Below, piece by piece: positions 16,789 to 24,440 of a stretch of 33,590 nt of DNA. The translations under genes and the position numbers were made by a program. Within the stretch, counting starts at the first letter, position 1. Each line of letters starts with the position of its first letter. The notes beneath the pieces are model-generated. The model searched no databases and was not told the DNA's origin. It worked only from the letters and a program-made list of their open reading frames with translations. Source of the DNA: a virus; IMG/VR virus record IMGVR_UViG_3300032224_000160, positions 1-33,590 of that record, one strand, 5' to 3'.

Positions 16789-19700
16789 TGGCAGATATTA
16801 ACGTAACACAGGAAATTATAGATATAAACGTAACTGAAGAAGTTGTAAATATTATAGCACCTTCTGGTGGTTATCCTTTGCCTAATACAATCAATTCTGT
16901 ATTTGGAAGGGTAGGTGCAATAGTAGCTACTGAAGGAGATTATAGTTTATCACAACTTTCTGATGTTACTTTAACAAGTCCTGCAAATGGGCAAGTGTTA
17001 AAATACAATGGAACGCAATGGGTAAATAATACTGATGCTGACACAGGTATAACTACTTTAAACACTTTAACTGCATTAACTCAATCTTTTGCAACAGGTA
17101 CAAGTGGCACTGATTTTAATATTTCAAGTGCATCAAGTACACATACTTTTAATTTTCCAAGTGCTTCAGCTACTAATAGAGGATTATTAACAAGTGCTGA
17201 TTGGAGTAATTTTAATTCTGCCTATAATGATAAAATCAATAGTGCAGCAGTTACAGGTACAACAACAAAAACTTTAACTTTAACACAACAAGATGGCGGT
17301 ACTGTTACTGCCTCTTGGAGTGATTTAAATACAGATGCAGTTACAAGCGTATTCGGTAGAACAGGTGCAATTGTAGCTACAAGTGGTGATTATACAACTA
17401 CTCAAGTAACTGAAGGGACAAATCTTTACTATACAGATGTTAGAGCAAGAGCATCATTAAGTTTTGTAGCAGGTAGTGGTGCGTATAATTCAACAACAGG
17501 AGTTATTACTATTCCTACAAACAACAATCAAATAACTAATGGTTCTGCATATATAACTCTAACAGGGTTAAGTGCTACATCTCCATTAAGTTATAATAAT
17601 ACAACAGGTGTATTTACAATAGCACAAGCAACTACTTCAACTGATGGTTATTTGTCAAGTACAGATTGGAATACATTTAATGGTAAACAAAATGCATTAA
17701 CTAATCCAGTAACAGGAACTGGTACAACAAATACCCTACCTAAATTTACAGGAACAAGTGCAATAGGCAATTCTAATATATCCGATAATGGTTCTTTAGT
17801 AACTATTGCGAGTGCATTGACTTTATCAGGTTCGGTTACAGGAGTTGGCAACCTATCTAACTATACAGTTACTGCGACTGCAGGTTCTGCTATATCAAAA
17901 AAGATTACATCTACATTGGTAGCAGCAGCAAACTCTGATGTATTAGTAGGATTAGATATTAACCCTACGTTTACTTTAGGAGCTTTTACAGGAACAACAA
18001 GTGCTGCTTTGAGAGTTGGTGGTTCTATTATTACAACTGCAAACCTTACTTATGATATTGGTACCGTAACTAATAACTTCAATACATTTTGGGGTACAAG
18101 CTTTAGAGGCGCGGGTAATGCTAGTTTATATTCAGGTGGAACAACATTAGTTCAAGGTCAAACAGCAATTATTGCGGGATTAACTTATGGAATTCAATTT
18201 AAAGCTGCATCATCTACTCAAAATGCTCAAGTATTTTCTAATGGTAACTGGCTTTTACAACAAGGAGGTACTTTTACAGATGCAGGATATAAATTAGATG
18301 TAACAGGAACAACTCGTTTAAACGGATTACAAACCTTTGTAGGAACTACTGCAAGTGATGGTGGACAATTAGGAGCTGAACTTTTAACTTCTTCAGGTTG
18401 GACTTCTACAGGTTGGACAGGCTCTTATCCTTCGTTTACACACACTACAGGTAATACTACAAACTTAACAAATACATTGGCTGCGGTTACAGGTGCTAGC
18501 TATGCAATTACTTATACGATTACAGGAAGAACTGCAGGTTTAATTGCAATAACTTTTGGTTCTGTTTCATCAGGTAACGTTACTGCTACAGGAACATCAT
18601 ATTATAAAGCATTAAATACTAATAGTATTGCAGTTGTACCTTCAACAGACTTTGATGGTACAGTTGTTATATCAGTTAAACAAATAACTGCAGGTTCGGC
18701 AACAACTACTTTTCAAAATAGTTCAGGTTCTGCAAACATTGAAGTAAGAGCAAGTGGAACTTCTCCAACTAACACATTTATAGGCTTAAATAGTGGTAGA
18801 TATAACGTAACAGGGGGAACTCAAAATACATCACTAGGAAGTGGTGCTTTAGCTTCTATATTAAATGCTACAAACAATACTGCAATAGGATATAATGCAG
18901 GAACTTTAATTACAACAGGTAACAGTAATACTTTAATAGGCTCAAACGCAGGTCAAAATATTACAGCGGCTGGTAATAGTACTATAATAGGAGTAAATGC
19001 AGGTCTAAATATTACAACAGCAAGTGGTACTACTATAGTAGGTTCAAACGCAGGTACAGTTATTACATCAAATTCTAATAATACATTAATAGGTCAAACT
19101 GCAGGGAATAATATAGCAGGTGCAAGTAATACAGCATTAGGTTTTCAAGCGTTGAATGGGACTGGTGGTTCTGGTAACAATAATATTGCAATTGGCGTTC
19201 AAGCAGGTTTAAGTATTTTTTCAGGATTTAACAATGTTTTAGTTGGTAATAATGCAGGTAATTATTTTACTACTGCAAGTAATAATATTGCAATTGGTAA
19301 TAGTGCTGCTGCTTTTGCAGGATTAGGTATTATAACAAATACAAATACTACTAACTCGCTTTATATAGGATATGGAGTTCGTGCATCTGCTTTAGGAGCA
19401 ACAAACGAAGCAGTTATTTCAGCTTATAATAACTTAGGAGGTCAAGTAGGTTATGGTTCTAATACCACAGTAATAGGTAACAACTTAACAACAAATACTG
19501 CTATTCAAGGAAACTTGAGTATAGGTTCTTTAAATCCTGTTTCAATCGGTACAACTGTGGCTACTCCTTCCACAACAGGTGGTACTTTAGCAGCAGGTAC
19601 ATATTATTATCAAATAGTAGCAGTAGATATTTACGGAAACACAACAACAGGCTCTCAGGAAGTTTCAGCGACTACAACAGGAACTACATCAAGTGTTGGT

Positions 19701-20108
19701 TTAACTTGGACTGCTGTTACAAACGCAGCGTCATATAGAATTTATAGAGGTACTGCAACAAATGCTCAAAACGTATATTACACATCAGCTACTAACTCAT
19801 TTACTGATATTAACGGAACATCAACGGCAGGAACTGTACCTACTTCTAATACAACTTATTTAACAAGATTAAATAGTGCAGGTTCATCAGTATTAGGTGG
19901 AACAGTTAATATAGGAACAAATACTTCAGTTGCAAGTGCTGCTTTACAAATAGCATCTACAACGCAAGGGTTCTTGCCACCAACAATGACAACAACTCAA
20001 AAGAACGCAATCAGCTCCCCAGCAACAGGATTAATAGTATTTGATATAACTCTTGGTAAGCTATGTGTTTACACAGGTGCAGCTTGGCAAACAATAACTT
20101 CAGTATAA
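16788..20108 (+). CDS. second tail fibre, with YadA-head-like repeats
   Basis: This 1106-residue protein is the largest in the window. Shaft units like those of the first fibre (TDGYLSSTDWNTFNGKQN) fill the first 300 residues. A jelly-roll-like region begins near 525 (GGQLGAELLTSSGWTSTGWT). About 664-847 hold many short repeats of NNTAIGYNAG type, matching the left-handed roll of YadA-family adhesin heads. About 924-1020 resemble a fibronectin-III domain (GTYYYQIVAVDIYGN, ASYRIYRGTA). The end carries QGFLPPTMTTTQKNA and a GKLCVYTGAAWQTI motif common at C-termini of Bacteroidetes surface proteins. No S74 domain is present, so folding may rely on other factors. Confidence 0.8.
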   Translation: MADINVTQEIIDINVTEEVVNIIAPSGGYPLPNTINSVFGRVGAIVATEGDYSLSQLSDVTLTSPANGQVLKYNGTQWVNNTDADTGITTLNTLTALTQSFATGTSGTDFNISSASSTHTFNFPSASATNRGLLTSADWSNFNSAYNDKINSAAVTGTTTKTLTLTQQDGGTVTASWSDLNTDAVTSVFGRTGAIVATSGDYTTTQVTEGTNLYYTDVRARASLSFVAGSGAYNSTTGVITIPTNNNQITNGSAYITLTGLSATSPLSYNNTTGVFTIAQATTSTDGYLSSTDWNTFNGKQNALTNPVTGTGTTNTLPKFTGTSAIGNSNISDNGSLVTIASALTLSGSVTGVGNLSNYTVTATAGSAISKKITSTLVAAANSDVLVGLDINPTFTLGAFTGTTSAALRVGGSIITTANLTYDIGTVTNNFNTFWGTSFRGAGNASLYSGGTTLVQGQTAIIAGLTYGIQFKAASSTQNAQVFSNGNWLLQQGGTFTDAGYKLDVTGTTRLNGLQTFVGTTASDGGQLGAELLTSSGWTSTGWTGSYPSFTHTTGNTTNLTNTLAAVTGASYAITYTITGRTAGLIAITFGSVSSGNVTATGTSYYKALNTNSIAVVPSTDFDGTVVISVKQITAGSATTTFQNSSGSANIEVRASGTSPTNTFIGLNSGRYNVTGGTQNTSLGSGALASILNATNNTAIGYNAGTLITTGNSNTLIGSNAGQNITAAGNSTIIGVNAGLNITTASGTTIVGSNAGTVITSNSNNTLIGQTAGNNIAGASNTALGFQALNGTGGSGNNNIAIGVQAGLSIFSGFNNVLVGNNAGNYFTTASNNIAIGNSAAAFAGLGIITNTNTTNSLYIGYGVRASALGATNEAVISAYNNLGGQVGYGSNTTVIGNNLTTNTAIQGNLSIGSLNPVSIGTTVATPSTTGGTLAAGTYYYQIVAVDIYGNTTTGSQEVSATTTGTTSSVGLTWTAVTNAASYRIYRGTATNAQNVYYTSATNSFTDINGTSTAGTVPTSNTTYLTRLNSAGSSVLGGTVNIGTNTSVASAALQIASTTQGFLPPTMTTTQKNAISSPATGLIVFDITLGKLCVYTGAAWQTITSV

Positions 20109-20121
20109 AAATAAAATAAAA

Positions 20122-20397
20122 ATGAAACAAATTCAACCAGTGGTATTCCCACTAAACTTAGGAACGGCAGTTATACTTAGTGTATATTGTATTAATGACA
20201 ATTTAAGCACATCAGCTACTTTTTATTACGCATTATTAAATGATACACAAGTACAATTATCTCAAGGTAATTTGACTATGACAAGTCAAGATTATGCAGA
20301 TTGGACTACAAATGACTATGCGTACAATTGGGTAGCAGAACAAATTGATGTCACAATTATTGGAGATTATGTGACAGAAAATACAGAAAATGGTTAG
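20122..20397 (+). CDS. small conserved phage protein
   Basis: This 91-residue protein follows the second fibre by 13 bases. Seen: MKQIQPVVFPLNLGTAVILS, then ATFYYALLNDTQVQLSQGNL and DYAYNWVAEQ. The pattern recurs beside fibre genes in Bacteroidetes phages and is beta-rich. Its role is unknown, perhaps virion-associated. An AGTTCC/GGAACT hairpin (20396-20412) overlaps the stop codon. Confidence 0.65.
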   Translation: MKQIQPVVFPLNLGTAVILSVYCINDNLSTSATFYYALLNDTQVQLSQGNLTMTSQDYADWTTNDYAYNWVAEQIDVTIIGDYVTENTENG

Positions 20398-20458
20398 TTC
20401 CAATATGGAACTTTGTAACAAGCATATAAAAATGTTACAAAAAATAAAAATTTAATCA

Positions 20459-20466
20459 TAGATTTG
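20459..20466 (+). promoter_or_regulatory. possible -7 element before the lysis genes
   Basis: TAGATTTG matches the Bacteroidetes -7 consensus TAnnTTTG and lies 16 bases before ATG 20482. No TTTG is present at the expected -33 spacing; the nearest upstream one is at 20412. I treat it as weak. Confidence 0.3.
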
Positions 20467-20481
20467 TAAAAAATATATATT

Positions 20482-20637
20482 ATGTTACAATTAAGCGAAA
20501 AAGACTTGAACGAACTTCAAGCATTCATTAACAAAATCCCAACTGAATTTGGGTTGCCATTGTTAAACTTCTTTGGTAAGTTATCAGAAGACCAAAAGCC
20601 GAAAGAGGCTAAGGTCGTAGATTTAAAAGAAGATTAA
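20482..20637 (+). CDS. 51-residue protein heading the lysis cassette
   Basis: ATG 20482 opens 51 codons. The product has an amphipathic start (MLQLSEKDLNELQAFINKIP), a short hydrophobic middle (FGLPLLNFFG) and a charged tail (KPKEAKVVDLKED). Its stop is one base before the next ATG, so it is part of the lysis unit. It has no predicted membrane span. Function is unknown. Confidence 0.6.
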   Translation: MLQLSEKDLNELQAFINKIPTEFGLPLLNFFGKLSEDQKPKEAKVVDLKED

Positions 20638-20638
20638 A

Positions 20639-20827
20639 ATGACACAAGATAGCAGTAATGCCTTAGTTAATACTGCAGTTTCAATGACTGCAGCTACTTT
20701 AACGCTAACACAAGTTCAACCTTTAATAACTTTTGTAGCAGGTATTACTGCTATTGTTTCAGGTATTTTTGCAATTCGTTATTATTATAACGCAACTAAA
20801 AAAGTAAAAGATGAAGTTTCTAAATAG
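20639..20827 (+). CDS. holin candidate, single transmembrane span
   Basis: This 62-residue protein has a polar N-terminus, a hydrophobic stretch from about residue 15 to 47 (including PLITFVAGITAIVSGIFAI), and a basic tail (YYYNATKKVKDEVSK). Length, topology and position before a second small membrane protein, a spanin-like lipoprotein and the endolysin suggest a holin. It overlaps the next gene by 17 bases. Confidence 0.55.
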   Translation: MTQDSSNALVNTAVSMTAATLTLTQVQPLITFVAGITAIVSGIFAIRYYYNATKKVKDEVSK

Positions 20828-20999
20828 TATTTATGGAAGTTATGTAAAAGTATTTCTATCAGCTATAATCACTATGGTAATAGCTAAAGGAGATATTTAT
20901 TTAGTAACATTAAAAGAATGTTTTAGTGCAGGAATAATCTCAATTTTGCCTATCATTATAAACTATCTAAATCCAAACGATACAAGGTATGGCAAATAA
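20811..20999 (+). CDS. holin-like membrane protein, two spans
   Basis: This 62-residue protein has two hydrophobic segments: about 12-30 (VKVFLSAIITMVIAKG) and about 36-53 (CFSAGIISILPIIINYL). A conserved end reads NYLNPNDTRYGK. I recall this 'GIISILP-IIN-LNP-D-RYG' pattern from Bacteroidetes phages next to lysis genes. It could be the holin, or the antiholin partner of the protein upstream. It overlaps both neighbours. Confidence 0.6.
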   Translation: MKFLNSIYGSYVKVFLSAIITMVIAKGDIYLVTLKECFSAGIISILPIIINYLNPNDTRYGK

Positions 21000-21480
21000 G
21001 ATATTATTTTTATTTTTAATATTATTACTTGGTTGCAATCCAATAAGAAAGGCAGAAAAAAGAATTTTAAACGATAAAGAAAGCAGCGAAAGAGTATTTA
21101 GGGAATTAGAAAAAACTAGACCATGCGCTAATGATACATCTATAATTACTAAATATGACACTACCTTACTTGTTGATACCATTACTAACTATAAAAGAGA
21201 TACAGTTACTATCAATGGGGTTGAATACATAACCATAAAAGAAGCACCTAAAACTATAGTTAAGACAGTTAAGGTTCACGAAATTCATACAGGGTATATA
21301 GTAGATACTAGAAGGATAGGCATTATAATGGATTCTGTGCGTTTTTACAAGGATTCTAGCGAAAGTAATAAAACTACTAGCAAAAAATGGAAGTGGCGAT
21401 TTTGGGGCTTATTTGGGTCTTTAATTGGATTTATCATAATTAAAAGATATTTATGGTCCTTAGCGAACATCTTACACTAG
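20989..21480 (+). CDS. unimolecular spanin candidate
   Basis: This 163-residue protein has a lipoprotein signal (ILFLFLILLLGC, lipid-anchored Cys16). A charged periplasmic region follows (about 20-135), partly helical (KAEKRILNDKESSERVFREL). The C-terminal transmembrane span is at about 138-152 (FWGLFGSLIGFIIIKRYL). An outer-membrane lipid anchor combined with an inner-membrane span in one chain is the layout of u-spanins (phage T1 gp11 type), which fuse inner and outer membranes at the end of lysis. It overlaps the holin-like gene upstream and the endolysin downstream, consistent with this role. Confidence 0.7.
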   Translation: MANKILFLFLILLLGCNPIRKAEKRILNDKESSERVFRELEKTRPCANDTSIITKYDTTLLVDTITNYKRDTVTINGVEYITIKEAPKTIVKTVKVHEIHTGYIVDTRRIGIIMDSVRFYKDSSESNKTTSKKWKWRFWGLFGSLIGFIIIKRYLWSLANILH

Positions 21481-21911
21481 CTGAATTAATTCGTAGTGAA
21501 TCAGCTAAAAGAAATGGTATATCAAATATGCCACCACCTGAACACATAGCTAATCTTAAATTATTAGCTGAAAACATCTTTGAGCCTATTAGAGCCAATT
21601 TTAGATGCCCTATTCTTATTTCAAGTGGATATAGGTCTAAGGAATTAAATGCCAAAATTGGGGGTGCTAATACATCACAACATTCATTTGGACAGGCTAT
21701 TGATATTGATATGGATGGCACTAGCTATGATGTTACCAACTCACAAATATTTCATTACATAAAAGACAAACTTCCATTTGACCAACTTATTTGGGAATTT
21801 GGCAATGATACAAACCCTGATTGGGTTCATTGTTCATATTCAGATAGGCACAGAAAAGAAGTTTTAATAGGATATAAACAAAATGGAACAACATACTACA
21901 AAAAAAACTAA
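21453..21911 (+). CDS. endolysin, peptidase M15 family
   Basis: This 152-residue zinc peptidase cuts peptide cross-links of peptidoglycan. It shows the M15 signature: SSGYRSKELNAKIGG (57-71), SQHSFGQAIDID with zinc ligands His77 and Asp84, catalytic Glu115 candidate in WEFG, and WVHCSY with His126. There is no signal peptide, so export depends on the holin. The start ATG 21453 lies inside the spanin-like gene. The stop overlaps the next start by one base. Confidence 0.85.
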   Translation: MVLSEHLTLAELIRSESAKRNGISNMPPPEHIANLKLLAENIFEPIRANFRCPILISSGYRSKELNAKIGGANTSQHSFGQAIDIDMDGTSYDVTNSQIFHYIKDKLPFDQLIWEFGNDTNPDWVHCSYSDRHRKEVLIGYKQNGTTYYKKN

Positions 21912-22651
21912 TGCTAAAAACCAAAAGGAGAAGATTATTCTTTGACATTGAAACAAGTCCTAACATTGGATTGTTTTGGGAAGCAGGTTACAAAAAAAAT
22001 ATTATAACAGATAACATAATAAAAGAACGAGCAATAATTTGCATCTGTTATAAATGGGAAGATGAAAAGGAAGTTTACTCATTAAATTGGGATAGTAAAC
22101 AAAATGATAAAACAATGCTTACTAAGTTTATATTAGTAGCAAATCAGGCAAATGAATTAGTAGGACATAATGGAGATAAGTTTGATTTAGCTTGGATTCG
22201 TACAAGATGTTTATTTCATCACATAGATATGTTCCCTAATTATGTTACCATTGATACTTTAAAAGTAGCTAGGTCTAAATTCAGATTTCAATCTAATAAG
22301 TTAAATTATATAGCAGAGTTCTTAGGCTTAGGAGGTAAGATTAAAACAGAATATAATCTATGGAAAGACATTCTTTTAAAGAATGATAAGGTCGCTATGG
22401 ACAAAATGATTAAGTATTGTAAGAAAGATGTAACATTACTTGAACAGGTATTCAAAGCATTAAGAGGACATATGATACCTAAAACACATTACGGAGTAAT
22501 ATTTGGTCAAGACAGAGGAAGTTGTCCTGAATGTGGCGCAGATGCAAAAGATTTAATTGTAAATAATAAAGTTACAACTGCAACAGGTTTAACTAGGATT
22601 CAGTACAAATGTAAGGTCTGCAATAAATATCATTCAAAAACTGACAAATGA
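21911..22651 (+). CDS. DnaQ-type 3'-5' exonuclease with zinc ribbon
   Basis: This 246-residue protein has three exonuclease motifs: FDIETSP (Asp12, Glu14), GHNGDKFDLAW (Asp92) and YCKKDVTLLEQV (Asp173). It belongs to the RNase-H-like DEDD superfamily, similar to YprB-type stand-alone exonucleases. The C-terminal 45 residues add a zinc ribbon (CPEC at 205-208, CKVC at 234-237), likely for nucleic-acid binding. It lies between endolysin and nucleotide-metabolism genes and may serve replication, recombination or host DNA breakdown. No polymerase domain is attached. Confidence 0.75.
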   Translation: MLKTKRRRLFFDIETSPNIGLFWEAGYKKNIITDNIIKERAIICICYKWEDEKEVYSLNWDSKQNDKTMLTKFILVANQANELVGHNGDKFDLAWIRTRCLFHHIDMFPNYVTIDTLKVARSKFRFQSNKLNYIAEFLGLGGKIKTEYNLWKDILLKNDKVAMDKMIKYCKKDVTLLEQVFKALRGHMIPKTHYGVIFGQDRGSCPECGADAKDLIVNNKVTTATGLTRIQYKCKVCNKYHSKTDK

Positions 22652-22851
22652 GTAAACTAATGTATTCAATAATAGATGATTTGCTATATAGAGAAGAGAA
22701 AGGCAAATTAGAGTATGGAACAACTATGGACAGGCAAGACCTATCAGAAGAGCAATGGTTGCAACATGCATATGAAGAAGCCTTAGATTTAGCCATCTAC
22801 TTAAAGAAAATAATAAAAACTAGACAAAATGAAAATGCCAAAAGGTTTTAA
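22648..22851 (+). CDS. MazG-like small protein
   Basis: This 67-residue helical protein contains KLEYGTTMDRQDLSEEQWLQ followed by HAYEEALDLAIYLKK. The 'YG--M-R-DL---EWLQHAYEEALDMAIYLK' pattern is typical of short phage proteins related to MazG and dATP/dGTP diphosphohydrolases, with an E-E-D metal-binding helix. A nucleotide pyrophosphohydrolase role is possible but the protein is shorter than catalytic MazG. Its start overlaps the exonuclease stop (ATGA). Confidence 0.55.
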   Translation: MSKLMYSIIDDLLYREEKGKLEYGTTMDRQDLSEEQWLQHAYEEALDLAIYLKKIIKTRQNENAKRF

Positions 22852-23014
22852 CAAAATGACAATACAAGAACAAGAAATTTGGTTAGTAAATGAGTTTACA
22901 AAAGTATGTGCATTGCAAAATGAAATAAGTAGAATGCTAGCCAAGATTAGAGGTGGTACTAAGATGGTAGTAAAAGAGATTGAAAGACCTGATGAACTTC
23001 TTTTAAAATCGTGA
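22829..23014 (+). CDS. small helical hypothetical protein
   Basis: This 61-residue protein begins MKMPKGFNKMTIQEQEIWLV. A long amphipathic helix (VNEFTKVCALQNEISRMLAK) leads into a short beta-like tail. It overlaps the MazG-like gene by 23 bases and the next gene by 4. No family is recognised. Context places it in the same co-translated unit. Confidence 0.6.
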   Translation: MKMPKGFNKMTIQEQEIWLVNEFTKVCALQNEISRMLAKIRGGTKMVVKEIERPDELLLKS

Positions 23015-23280
23015 AAATTAAAGTTATATATAGAAAACTTGGTAAGGAGCAGGCTTATGGAATTTCATCAAGTGATGGGGTAATAGAGATTGATGAAAGG
23101 CTGCGTGGAAAAAAGGCAATGGAAATTTTAATACACGAGCTGATGCATCTGACTAATCCTAAAGATTGTGAAAAAACTATAATTAAAAAAAGCATAATCT
23201 TAACTAAAATCCTTTGGCAAGAGGGATATAGAAAAATAGATGATACAATAGACCTTCCATTACAGGATGGCAGCATTTAA
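23011..23280 (+). CDS. small HExxH metallopeptidase-like protein
   Basis: This 89-residue protein starts at GTG 23011, which overlaps the preceding TGA (GTGA). A single zinc-protease motif, HELMH (His42, Glu43, His46), sits in a helix after a beta hairpin (GVIEIDERLRGKKAMEILI). The third ligand is not obvious. It resembles the minimal core of SprT/ImmA-type peptidases. It could act as a phage-encoded protease or be a non-catalytic remnant. It ends the transcription unit before the regulatory region. Confidence 0.6.
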   Translation: MKIKVIYRKLGKEQAYGISSSDGVIEIDERLRGKKAMEILIHELMHLTNPKDCEKTIIKKSIILTKILWQEGYRKIDDTIDLPLQDGSI

Positions 23281-23295
23281 CTAAATTCTTTAGTA

Positions 23296-23329
23296 TGTCC
23301 GGTTATCTGTCCGGACAAAATATCGGACA
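23296..23329 (+). promoter_or_regulatory. 34-bp dyad with TGTCCG half-sites, operator candidate
   Basis: TGTCCGG (23296-23302), the perfect palindrome TGTCCGGACA (23308-23317) and TCGGACA (23323-23329) form one symmetrical array centred at 23312.5. It can also be read as two overlapping 22-bp dyads offset by 12 bp. No T tract follows, so it is not a terminator. It lies about 60 bases upstream of the -33 element of the replication-module promoter. Confidence 0.6.
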
Positions 23330-23330
23330 A

Positions 23331-23363
23331 TTACCGTTTATCATTTATATTTACCGCTTATAA
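23331..23363 (+). repeat. pair of 20-bp-spaced TTACCG repeats
   Basis: TTACCGTTTATCA (23331) and TTACCGCTTATAA (23351) are direct repeats exactly 20 bp apart, about two helical turns. The same pair, differing only by transitions, lies at 33461-33493 before another promoter. Position well upstream of -33 suggests a regulator site. Confidence 0.65.
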
Positions 23364-23389
23364 AATTTCATAAAAAATTGGGTATAATT

Positions 23390-23421
23390 TTTGGATAATA
23401 CGAGGATAACATTTATTTTTG
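23390..23421 (+). promoter_or_regulatory. Bacteroidetes-type promoter for the replication module
   Basis: TTTG (23390-23393) and TATTTTTG (23414-23421) match the -33 TTTG and -7 TAnnTTTG consensus with a 20-base spacer. Transcription would start near 23428, leaving a leader of about 18 bases before ATG 23446. Confidence 0.8.
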
Positions 23422-23445
23422 CTTCATAAACAAACTAAAAAAATT

Positions 23446-23643
23446 ATGAAAAAAGTAGAATTTGTACAAGAAACAAAACAAAATGGAGGATGGACTTTTT
23501 ATTACACAACGATTGATTCTTTCTTTGTAAGTGAATCAGGAAGTTCTATTAAAGAGGAAGCCTACGAAAAGTTTATTATCCTTGCAAATGGTGGTAGCTT
23601 ATCACCGATTAAAACAATTTTAGAAACTAAAACTATTGACTAA
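23446..23643 (+). CDS. first gene of the replication operon, hypothetical
   Basis: This 65-residue protein starts at ATG 23446 (MKKVEFVQETKQNGGWTFYY). A TTG at 23419 extends the frame but lies inside the promoter -7 element, so I reject it. The product looks like a small beta-sheet protein followed by a helix (SIKEEAYEKFIILANGG). No family is recognised beyond its position as an early phage gene. It shares TAATG with the next gene. Confidence 0.65.
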   Translation: MKKVEFVQETKQNGGWTFYYTTIDSFFVSESGSSIKEEAYEKFIILANGGSLSPIKTILETKTID

Positions 23644-23876
23644 TGGACTATCAATTAATGAAATTAGGCGACAACCTAAACTATTGGAGATGGAAATATA
23701 AGAATTGCCACAAATTTTTTAAGGCAGAATATTATATAATGTACGAAAAAGCTAAGGAAGAATATAGCGAATATTACAAAGCTAAATATCCTGATGCTAA
23801 AATAGAACCAAAAATAGCAAGACCATTTATAAGATTAAGTGATACTACTGAAGTATTTGAAAACTATGAATATTAA
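23643..23876 (+). CDS. hypothetical early protein
   Basis: This 77-residue lysine- and tyrosine-rich, probably helical protein includes LNYWRWKYKNCHKFFKAEYY, then KAKEEYSEYYKAKYPDA. No family is recognised. It is coupled to the preceding gene by a TAATG overlap and followed by the ERF gene, suggesting a role in DNA metabolism. Confidence 0.6.
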   Translation: MDYQLMKLGDNLNYWRWKYKNCHKFFKAEYYIMYEKAKEEYSEYYKAKYPDAKIEPKIARPFIRLSDTTEVFENYEY

Positions 23877-23892
23877 ATTAAAAAAAACAACT

Positions 23893-24438
23893 ATGAACTT
23901 AGTAAAAATTCAAGCAGAATTAAAAGCACCGAAAGGTCAAACAAATAACTTTGGTAAATATAAATACCGAAGTGCAGAGGACATTATAGAGGCAGTAAAA
24001 CCAATATTAAATAAATATGGTACTGCATTAGTAGTAAGTGATGAAGTAGTACAGGTAGGTGATAGAATCTACATAAAGGCTACTGCAACCTTATTAGATG
24101 ATACAGATAATCATATCTCTGTTAATGGTTGGGCTAGAGAAGAAGAAGTAAAAAAAGGTATGGATGCAGCACAGATAACAGGTGCAGCTTCATCTTATGC
24201 ACGAAAGTATGCTCTTAATGGTTTATTTGCCATTGATGATACAAAGGATGCAGATGCTAATAATGAACATAAAGATGAAGTAGGCGAGGTTAAAAGAATG
24301 GAATTAATATCTTTACTAGAGAATACTACTTGGGATGAAGATATGAAATCAAAGGTAGGTATAAAGATAAGTGCTATTACTTCTTCAGAGCAGTATAACA
24401 AGGCTTTAAAATCTATTAATCAAAATCAAATTAAATAA
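23893..24438 (+). CDS. erf: ERF-family single-strand annealing protein
   Basis: This 181-residue recombinase starts at ATG 23893, after the leader AAAAAAACAACT; an in-frame extension to 23839 overlaps the preceding gene and is unlikely. Hallmarks are NNFGKYKYRSAEDIIEAVKP (18-37), DRIYIKATATLLDD (57-70) and GMDAAQITGAASSYARKYAL (89-108), the core of the Erf annealing fold. It anneals complementary single strands during phage recombination. The C-terminus (from about 125) is acidic and variable. The expected partner exonuclease could be the DnaQ-type gene at 21911 or the VRR-NUC-type gene at 27139. Confidence 0.85.
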   Translation: MNLVKIQAELKAPKGQTNNFGKYKYRSAEDIIEAVKPILNKYGTALVVSDEVVQVGDRIYIKATATLLDDTDNHISVNGWAREEEVKKGMDAAQITGAASSYARKYALNGLFAIDDTKDADANNEHKDEVGEVKRMELISLLENTTWDEDMKSKVGIKISAITSSEQYNKALKSINQNQIK

Positions 24439-24440
24439 TT

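Noticed and set aside
18780-19330. Regular repeats as a CRISPR array
   Set aside because: The repeats are degenerate, in frame and encode NNTAIGYNAG-type units of a fibre; no constant repeat with unique spacers exists.
23419-23445. TTG start at 23419 for the first replication-operon gene
   Set aside because: It lies in the -7 element of the promoter; ATG 23446 follows a normal leader.
23839-23892. Longer ERF protein starting at 23839
   Set aside because: The extension overlaps the preceding gene, has no family match, and ATG 23893 has an A-rich leader and matches the usual Erf start.
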